A DNA stretch of 5,945 nucleotides from Clostridia bacterium (GTDB lineage Bacteria > Bacillota > Clostridia > Oscillospirales > CAG-272). The notes under the pieces were generated by a model, which saw nothing but the letters and a program-made list of their open reading frames with translations, was not told where the DNA came from and ran no database searches. A program made the translations under genes and the position numbers. The stretch is taken from the NCBI GenBank assembly GCA_017520365.1, contig JAFXFQ010000029.1, positions 1 to 5,945 on the forward strand, given 5' to 3'. Positions 1-3,240 of this stretch are shown piece by piece; the stretch's first letter is position 1; every line of letters begins with the position of its first letter.

Positions 1-135
1 GGCTCGGTCACGGGAGGCTCGGTCACGGGAGGCTCGGTCACGGGAGGCTCGGTCACGGGAGGCTCGGTCACGGGAGGCTCGGTCACGGGAGGCTCTGTAG
101 TAGTCGGCTCTGTTTCAGAGGGCTCGGTTGTGTGG
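1..135 (-). repeat. 15-bp in-frame tandem repeat encoding PVTEP
   Basis: Six identical copies of GGCTCGGTCACGGGA start at 1, 16, 31, 46, 61 and 76. Three diverged 15-bp copies (91-105, 106-120, 121-135) follow and encode PTTTEP-, SETEP- and TTEP-type variants. On the minus strand each perfect unit reads Pro-Val-Thr-Glu-Pro. The diverged copies lie nearest the globular domain, while the distal copies are identical at DNA level, which suggests recent expansion by slippage or unequal exchange. The array runs off the window, so its copy number is unknown. As protein it should be an extended Pro/Thr linker or wall-spanning stalk. Confidence 0.97.
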
Positions 136-947
136 TCGGTGTCCTCGTTAAATACGGGGTCATCCTCGGGTATAACGGTGCGCTTGAACTCCTCGTTAAG
201 CAGATCGGCAATGTCCGTATATCCAAAGAATACTGAAACGTTTCCGTCGGATGCGGGCAGATATTTGCCGCGGCCCAAGTGTATTTCAATGCCCTCGTCG
301 GTGAGAAAAAAGTTATCGAATATTCCCTCATCCGCATTCTCCTCGGGAATATTTGCTTTTTTTGCTGTCATTGCGGTGAGTAAGGGAAGCTTCTCCTCAA
401 GAACGAGATACGATACATCCTTCATTTCTCCGTCAGGGATATCGTAGCAAAAGGTTTTTGTGAAATCGTCGGGATGAGCGAGGGCCTCAGACAAAAATGT
501 TCCGCTGATTCTGACACTGACAAGGCCGCCTATAGAGCGGCTCTCATATGAGGCAGTAAGCTCTGCAGGCTCGGAAAGCGGCGAGGTAACGGATGATCTG
601 TAATATTCTGACGTTTCTCTGACCCAAAGCTCAATGGCATTATCGAGAGGGGCATAGAAGGTTTCGGGATAGAGGATACCGATAACAAGATTTTCTTCTA
701 TACAGATATAGCTTGTAGGTTCGCCGGCCTCTCTGACGTGAGGCTTTTGACTTTCAATATTTTTCAGATATTCTCTCAGAAACTCATCCTCGGGAACGTC
801 GACATCCTCTGTGTCCGGGGCCTTGCTTTCCTCCGGTGAGATCAGAACGTCTGAGGGATCTGTGCCGTTATTATCAATGGAAGCGAGACTGCAGCCGTTC
901 ATAAAGCATAAAGTAAAGGCAAGTATAAGACAAAGGATTCTTTTCAT
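1..947 (-). CDS. Lipoprotein with RsiV/DUF3298-like domain and PVTEP-repeat tail (partial, C-terminus outside window)
   Basis: The frame stays open from ATG at 947 to the window edge, giving at least 315 residues. The start is supported by AAAGGTGG 7 bases upstream and by a signal sequence beginning there. Residues 1-18 (MKRILCLILAFTLCFMNG) form a basic, hydrophobic lipoprotein signal, with Cys19 as the lipidation site; MNGC is a loose but acceptable lipobox. An acidic linker (about 20-65) follows. Residues about 75-255 read like the DUF4163/DUF3298 fold of RsiV and PdaC: a helix with a Trp-Val-Arg-Glu core, an AHPDDFTKTFCYDIPDGEM segment, then FFLTDEGIEIHL and a final FFGYTDIADLL segment. 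In that family such domains bind lysozyme or act on envelope polysaccharide; here the role is inferred as extracytoplasmic sensing or binding. The tail from about residue 273 is low-complexity Thr/Glu/Pro, with PVTEP repeated to the edge. Confidence is high for a secreted lipoprotein and moderate for the domain. Confidence 0.88.
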   Translation of the reverse strand, partial: MKRILCLILAFTLCFMNGCSLASIDNNGTDPSDVLISPEESKAPDTEDVDVPEDEFLREYLKNIESQKPHVREAGEPTSYICIEENLVIGILYPETFYAPLDNAIELWVRETSEYYRSSVTSPLSEPAELTASYESRSIGGLVSVRISGTFLSEALAHPDDFTKTFCYDIPDGEMKDVSYLVLEEKLPLLTAMTAKKANIPEENADEGIFDNFFLTDEGIEIHLGRGKYLPASDGNVSVFFGYTDIADLLNEEFKRTVIPEDDPVFNEDTDHTTEPSETEPTTTEPPVTEPPVTEPPVTEPPVTEPPVTEPPVTE

Positions 948-1090
948 AAACAGCCACCTTTCATTATCCATGTAAATGATAATATCAAAGAAAAACCGAT
1001 CTGTAAAACGAGCATAATTTCAAAAAAACAGAGCTGTTGCCTGTTTTGCATCAGGCCTGTTTTCTTCAGTTTAAATATCTGTTTCAGCAT
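944..1090 (-). CDS. Candidate small membrane peptide ORF (48 aa) overlapping the lipoprotein start
   Basis: An ATG at 1090 opens a 48-residue frame that ends in TGA overlapping the lipoprotein ATG (ATGA junction), the classic arrangement for translational coupling. Residues 1-20 are basic (MLKQIFKLKKTG...). Residues about 20-43 are strongly hydrophobic (FFEIMLVLQIGFSLILSF), like a single membrane helix, and the peptide ends KGGCL. Against it, no Shine-Dalgarno precedes the ATG, the ATG sits in the loop of a 7-bp hairpin (1074-1080 with 1091-1097), and the region is AT-rich, which favours chance hydrophobic codons. I recognise no family. An internal ATG at residue 14 is an alternative start with only a weak CAGG upstream. 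Confidence 0.28.
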   Translation of the reverse strand: MLKQIFKLKKTGLMQNRQQLCFFEIMLVLQIGFSLILSFTWIMKGGCL

Positions 1091-1145
1091 AGATATTCGT
1101 AATTTAAATTGTTTTTATTCCCTGTGGGGAGTGACATTATCATCC
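948..1145 (-). other. Long 5' leader of the lipoprotein gene
   Basis: From the predicted start near 1145 to the ATG at 947 the leader is about 200 nt, long for a simple gene. It contains a 7-bp hairpin, AATATCT (1074-1080 on plus) with AGATATT (1091-1097), loop 10 nt. It also contains a weak AAAACAG/CTGTTTT pairing followed by a few Ts (about 1021-1047) that could act as a poor attenuator. The Shine-Dalgarno AAAGGTGG is at 955-962. I recognise no known riboswitch here. Confidence 0.4.
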
Positions 1146-1151
1146 ACCTTC

Positions 1152-1180
1152 ATTATATATCTGACTTGTCAAAAATGCAA
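1152..1180 (-). promoter_or_regulatory. Sigma-A-type promoter for the lipoprotein gene
   Basis: On the minus strand TTGCAT (1180-1175) and a perfect TATAAT (1157-1152) are separated by 17 bases. A second TTGACA inside the spacer is too close (9 bases) to serve as the -35. The start is predicted near 1145. The -10 region and first transcribed bases (GATATATAAT, then purines and GTGG) resemble those of the upstream leftward promoter at 1458-1486. Confidence 0.72.
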
Positions 1181-1190
1181 GTTTTTCCCT

Positions 1191-1230
1191 AAAAAATGAC
1201 AAACCGCCCCCGCGAAGGCGGGAGCGGTTT
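1191..1230 (-). terminator. Intrinsic terminator ending the leftward RNA unit
   Basis: AAACCGC (1201-1207) pairs with GCGGTTT (1224-1230) and CCCGC (1209-1213) with GCGGG (1218-1222). The one mismatch is 1208/1223 and the loop is 4 nt (1214-1217). On the minus strand the hairpin is followed by GTCA and then six Ts (1196-1191). On the plus strand only four Ts follow, so leftward action is the better reading, though it may be bidirectional. It lies just upstream of the lipoprotein -35 and so insulates the two leftward units. Confidence 0.72.
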
Positions 1231-1303
1231 TCGAAATTCAAAAATTCAAGGAACGATTCCTGCGGCAGCCTATCCGCGGGGGGAGAAATGACCGAGGCAG
1301 TAT

Positions 1304-1372
1304 TCATCGGTTGATACAGTTATACCCTTCAACCGTGATATGCGGCATCTCTGCCGCAGTTTTGCTGTCCAT
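1304..1372 (-). CDS. Candidate 22-aa ORF inside the structured RNA
   Basis: ATG at 1372 is preceded at 9 bases by AGGAG within GAAAGGAG (minus 1389-1382), a very good ribosome binding site, and the frame ends at TGA (1306-1304). The peptide is MDSKTAAEMPHITVEGYNC followed by INR; it has one Cys and no membrane segment. The ribosome site and start codon lie inside the 14-bp closing helix, so they would be hidden when the RNA is folded. Another ATG overlaps the same site in a 16-codon frame (M-T-D-G-Q-Q-N-C). This may be a dual-function or leader RNA, or the SD-like purines may simply be part of the stem. I do not recognise the peptide. Confidence 0.2.
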   Translation of the reverse strand: MDSKTAAEMPHITVEGYNCINR

Positions 1373-1435
1373 CGGTCATTTCTCCTTTCGTTTTTAGTTT
1401 TTTTAAGGCAGGGAATAACTATATGTTTTCACAGA

Positions 1436-1445
1436 ATGTATACAT
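1436..1445. promoter_or_regulatory. 10-bp perfect palindrome ATGTATACAT at the leftward transcript start
   Basis: ATGTATACAT is a perfect dyad about 6-15 bases downstream of the predicted start of the leftward RNA. It could be an operator that blocks early elongation or just the first weak hairpin of the RNA. Nothing in the window identifies a cognate regulator. Confidence 0.3.
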
Positions 1446-1457
1446 CCTCCCACTTTT

Positions 1458-1486
1458 ATTATATATCAATGCTTTTTGCAATACAA
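1458..1486 (-). promoter_or_regulatory. Strong sigma-A-type promoter for the leftward RNA
   Basis: On the minus strand TTGTAT (1486-1481), a 17-base spacer and a perfect TATAAT (1463-1458). The start is predicted near 1451. The first reading frame downstream is only a few codons long, which supports an RNA product rather than an ordinary mRNA. Confidence 0.72.
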
Positions 1487-1519
1487 GGATGTTTTTATAT
1501 GTTTTTGTATATTTGTAAC

Positions 1520-1563
1520 AAAACGCACAGGAAAACTTGAGTTTTTGTGTGATATATGCATAT
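1520..1563 (+). promoter_or_regulatory. Shared upstream element, copy A (hairpin plus GTGTGATAT-TGCATAT dyad)
   Basis: AAAACGC (1520-1526), a hairpin-forming segment, then TTTTTGTGTGATATATGCAT running to 1563. This matches 3099-3139 upstream of the glycosidase gene nearly base for base over the last 23 positions. The core TATATGCATATA is a perfect dyad. Copy A ends 50 bases before its -35, copy B 27 bases before. The difference fits an extra segment of about 23 bases in copy A (about 1564-1587). It may be an operator shared by the two dockerin genes or the remnant of a duplicated promoter region. Confidence 0.55.
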
Positions 1564-1613
1564 AAAATTGCCGCTGTGGGTGTGAATATCGCGGTCTTTC
1601 TTTCTTTTGACGA

Positions 1614-1642
1614 TTGACAACGGGAAAAAGATATTGTACAAT
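1614..1642 (+). promoter_or_regulatory. Promoter of the LRR-dockerin gene
   Basis: Perfect TTGACA (1614-1619), 17-base spacer, TACAAT (1637-1642). The start is predicted near 1649, giving a leader of about 42 nt. The motif and its flanks (TTGACAAC..., TACAAT-T/A-TTTCAG) almost repeat at 3167-3195. A pyrimidine-rich tract (1595-1608) lies just upstream. Confidence 0.85.
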
Positions 1643-1690
1643 TATTTCAGTATAAAATTGCACGAGCACAAGGCTTGAGAAAGGATCGCT

Positions 1691-2824
1691 ATGAATACGA
1701 AAAAGCTTTTATCAATCATCTTAACAGTCATTATGGTATTTTCCTTGATATCTATGCCTGTGACTATGTATGCGGCAGACACATCTGGCTATTTTGAGTA
1801 CGAAATATCGGATGGTAAAGTAGAGATTACAGAGTATTTTTATGATTCGCCGTATCCGACGAATGTCGTGATCCCCGATACTATTTCGGGGTATCCCGTG
1901 ACGAGCATAGGCGAGGGCGCGTTCCGTGATTGCAGAAGCCTTGAAAGGATAACCATACCTTCAAGCGTCAAAAGTATTGGTGATTGGGCATTTTCTCTTT
2001 GCACAGGCCTTGAAAGCGTAATTCTCACCGATGGTGTAACGGTCATTGGCGATTTTGCATTTGCAACTTGCAGTATCCTTGAAAGCATCACCATACCTTC
2101 AAGCGTTACAAGCATTGGAGAACAAGCATTCGTAAATTGCTACCAGCTTAAAAGCATAACTCTCTCCGAGGGCTTAACGAGCATAGGTGAGAGTGCATTC
2201 TGGCATTGCGACAGGCTTACAAACATAACTATTCCTGAGGGCGTAACGAGTATTGGCGATTATGCGTTCGAGGATTGCACACGCCTTAAAAGCGTAACTC
2301 TCCCCGAGAGTTTAACGAGTATTGGCAATGGGGTGTTCTTAGAGTGCGAGAGTCTTACAAACATAACTATTCCTGAGGGCGTAACCAGCATAGGTGTGAG
2401 AGCGTTCCATATGTGCGGCAGCTTTGAAAGCATAACTCTTCCCGAAAGTTTAACGAGCATAGGTGATATGGCGTTCGGGTCTATGTTAAACCTTAAAACC
2501 GTATACTACAACGGCACAGCGGCACAGTGGGAAAGCATTAATATAGGCGAATCCAACGATACGCTTACACGCGTCAATATTATATTTGCTAACGATGAGC
2601 CTGAAGATCCCGCCGAGCCAACATATTCAGCAGGTGACATATCCGGCGACGGAAAGATCAACGGAATGGATATCAACGTTGCAAAGAGAATCCTCTCCGG
2701 TACGGCACAGCCGACGGATGAGCAGCTCCTTGCGGCAGACGTTAACGGCGACGGAACCTTTAACGGACTTGATGCAAACCTTCTCTCAAGATTTGTCGGC
2801 GGCGCTGTCAACGATTTTGAATAA
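1691..2824 (+). CDS. Secreted BspA-like leucine-rich repeat protein with C-terminal type I dockerin
   Basis: The protein has 377 residues. The start is fixed by AAAGGA five bases upstream and an N-terminal signal peptide (residues 1 to about 29, KK then a hydrophobic core ending MYA-A-D). After a short cap, nine 23-residue LRR_5/BspA-type repeats run from Val70 to about Thr276 on the pattern V-T-S-I-G-x-x-A-F-x-x-C-x-x-L-x-S-I-T-I-P; the ninth has lost the Cys. A capping segment (YYNGTAAQWESINIG) follows, then a Pro/Glu linker (about 302-311). The dockerin covers about 315-372 with two calcium loops: D316-S318-D320-K322-D327 and D350-N352-D354-T356-D361. The family role is binding or adhesion, and the dockerin should attach it to a cohesin on a scaffoldin or cell surface. 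No catalytic domain is present. The LRR part is rich in A/T-ending codons, the dockerin part is not. Confidence 0.93.
   Translation: MNTKKLLSIILTVIMVFSLISMPVTMYAADTSGYFEYEISDGKVEITEYFYDSPYPTNVVIPDTISGYPVTSIGEGAFRDCRSLERITIPSSVKSIGDWAFSLCTGLESVILTDGVTVIGDFAFATCSILESITIPSSVTSIGEQAFVNCYQLKSITLSEGLTSIGESAFWHCDRLTNITIPEGVTSIGDYAFEDCTRLKSVTLPESLTSIGNGVFLECESLTNITIPEGVTSIGVRAFHMCGSFESITLPESLTSIGDMAFGSMLNLKTVYYNGTAAQWESINIGESNDTLTRVNIIFANDEPEDPAEPTYSAGDISGDGKINGMDINVAKRILSGTAQPTDEQLLAADVNGDGTFNGLDANLLSRFVGGAVNDFE
1898..2518 (+). repeat. Nine 69-bp LRR units with a 138-bp higher-order duplication
   Basis: Each unit encodes 23 residues starting at residues 70, 93, 116, 139, 162, 185, 208, 231 and 254. 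Units 5-6 and 7-8 are alike as pairs: the segment CTTACAAACATAACTATTCC occurs near 2215 and again 138 bases later. The paired peptides share LTNITIPEGVTSIG and S-x-TLPESLTSIG. This indicates a two-unit duplication more recent than the rest of the array. Confidence 0.85.
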
Positions 2825-2828
2825 TAGC

Positions 2829-2853
2829 AAAAACGCCCTTCGGGGCGTTTTTT
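2829..2853 (+). terminator. Strong intrinsic terminator of the LRR-dockerin gene (UUCG loop)
   Basis: AAAAACGCCC (2829-2838), loop TTCG (2839-2842), GGGCG (2843-2847), then six Ts (2848-2853), four bases after the stop codon TAA. The C(UUCG)G tetraloop is unusually stable. The symmetric A and T tracts mean it could also work on the other strand. Confidence 0.93.
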
Positions 2854-2962
2854 AGCTTGTCGATATCTTTATCGACAAGCTGGCTCAGGCTGTCGTAAAG
2901 GATGCAGAAGGGGCGATTTGGGTATCGTCGGCGTACAAAGGTACGGCAGAGACCCAAATCGC
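2854..2962. repeat. Double-palindrome intergenic element
   Basis: The first dyad is AGCTTGTCGATA (2854-2865) with TATCGACAAGCT (2870-2881), 12 bp perfect, loop TCTT, starting directly after the terminator T-tract. The second is GCGATTTGGGT (2913-2923) with ACCCAAATCGC (2952-2962), 11 bp perfect. It encloses a 5-bp hairpin CGTAC-AAAG-GTACG (2932-2945). The 31 bases between them contain GGCTCAGGCTGTCG. No ORF of note is present. The compact, perfect stems suggest a mobile palindromic (REP/MITE-like) element or a structured RNA at the mRNA 3' end. Neither can be settled from one copy. Confidence 0.55.
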
Positions 2963-2987
2963 AACTAAAAAGTCGCATTTAATAGTG

Positions 2988-3022
2988 AAATCCGCCGAGT
3001 TTTAGGCGGATTTCTAACAATT
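2988..3022 (+). terminator. Weak terminator-like hairpin
   Basis: AAATCCGCC (2988-2996) pairs with GGCGGATTT (3005-3013), 9 bp with an 8-nt loop, followed by CTAACAA and five Ts. The T-tract is displaced, so it may be a backup terminator or only a stable hairpin. Between it and the next hairpin (3023-3098) I see nothing convincing. Confidence 0.4.
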
Positions 3023-3098
3023 TTTAACCTTTAATTACTTGTTTTCTTGATCCATCTTTTTCGCGGCTTTTGTTCTGCGCCTTTTTCGACAGTCTGAG

Positions 3099-3122
3099 AA
3101 AACGCCCGAAAGGGTGTTTTTT
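3099..3122 (+). terminator. Terminator-like hairpin with GAAA loop
   Basis: AAAACGCCC (3099-3107), loop GAAA (3108-3111), GGGTG (3112-3116), then six Ts. The stem is 9 bp with one G-T pair. It overlaps the start of shared upstream element copy B, and a related hairpin-forming sequence stands at the same place in copy A, so it may belong to the promoter cassette rather than terminate a nearby gene. Confidence 0.6.
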
Positions 3123-3139
3123 GTGTGATATGTGCATAT
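3116..3139 (+). promoter_or_regulatory. Shared upstream element, copy B
   Basis: TTTTTTGTGTGATATGTGCA and the following TAT match copy A (1541-1563) with one substitution and one extra T. Here the dyad is GATATG-TG-CATATC, six-base arms perfectly complementary. It ends 27 bases before the -35 of the glycosidase promoter, a plausible activator-site distance. Confidence 0.55.
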
Positions 3140-3166
3140 CTCGCTTCTTTTTGATTCCGTGAATAA

Positions 3167-3195
3167 TTGACAACCGAGGCTTGTTTTGATACAAT
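3167..3195 (+). promoter_or_regulatory. Promoter of the glycosidase gene
   Basis: Perfect TTGACA (3167-3172), 17-base spacer, TACAAT (3190-3195). The start is predicted near 3202. It is nearly a copy of the promoter at 1614-1642, including the following TTTCAG. The roughly 39-nt leader contains a small hairpin GTGCC-ATCG-GGCAC (3212-3225) directly before AGGAGG (3229-3234), which could tune ribosome access. Confidence 0.85.
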
Positions 3196-3240
3196 ATTTT
3201 CAGCAGTACACGTGCCATCGGGCACAAAAGGAGGAAAAAT

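Larger units (their letters stand above)
1191..1451 (-). ncRNA. Candidate structured RNA of about 260 nt, family not recognised
   Basis: A strong leftward promoter (1458-1486) and a terminator (1191-1230) bound a region with no convincing gene. The core folds as a three-way junction. A 14-bp perfect helix pairs 1282-1295 with 1372-1385 and extends to 1300/1365 with two single bulges. A 7-bp hairpin pairs 1308-1314 with 1329-1335. A 7-bp hairpin, 1341-1347 with 1352-1358, has the loop GAGA when read on the minus strand, a GNRA tetraloop that favours this strand. In addition CTGCGGCAG (minus 1359-1351) is perfectly complementary to CTGCCGCAG (minus 1268-1260), giving a pseudoknot or an alternative fold that breaks the GAGA hairpin. 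I could not match it to 6S, SRP, tmRNA or RNase P. Alternatives are a MITE-like palindromic element or a leader with readthrough into the lipoprotein gene. Confidence 0.6.

Noticed and set aside
1..90. Possible CRISPR array from the regular short repeats
   Set aside because: The 15-bp units are directly adjacent without spacers and stay in frame as PVTEP codons, so this is a coding minisatellite.
130..447. Plus-strand 105-codon frame inside the lipoprotein region
   Set aside because: It is antisense to a frame with signal peptide, lipobox, ribosome site and promoter; its Ser/Arg-rich product looks like a shadow.
1021..1047. Possible attenuator in the lipoprotein leader (CTGTTTTTTT on the minus strand)
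   Set aside because: The best stem is seven mostly A-T pairs with a 9-nt loop, too weak to call as a terminator.
1140..1307. Minus-strand 55-codon frame beginning MNTASVISPP
   Set aside because: It has no ribosome site and reads straight through the closing helix, the G/C terminator and the lipoprotein promoter, so it is better explained by the RNA unit.
1340..1540. Plus-strand 66-codon frame rich in Phe and Tyr
   Set aside because: It lies across the antisense of the RNA unit and its promoter, has no Shine-Dalgarno, and its composition follows the T-rich DNA.
2586..2855. Overlapping plus-strand 89-codon frame in the dockerin region
   Set aside because: It is out of frame with the dockerin, has no ribosome site, and runs into the terminator.
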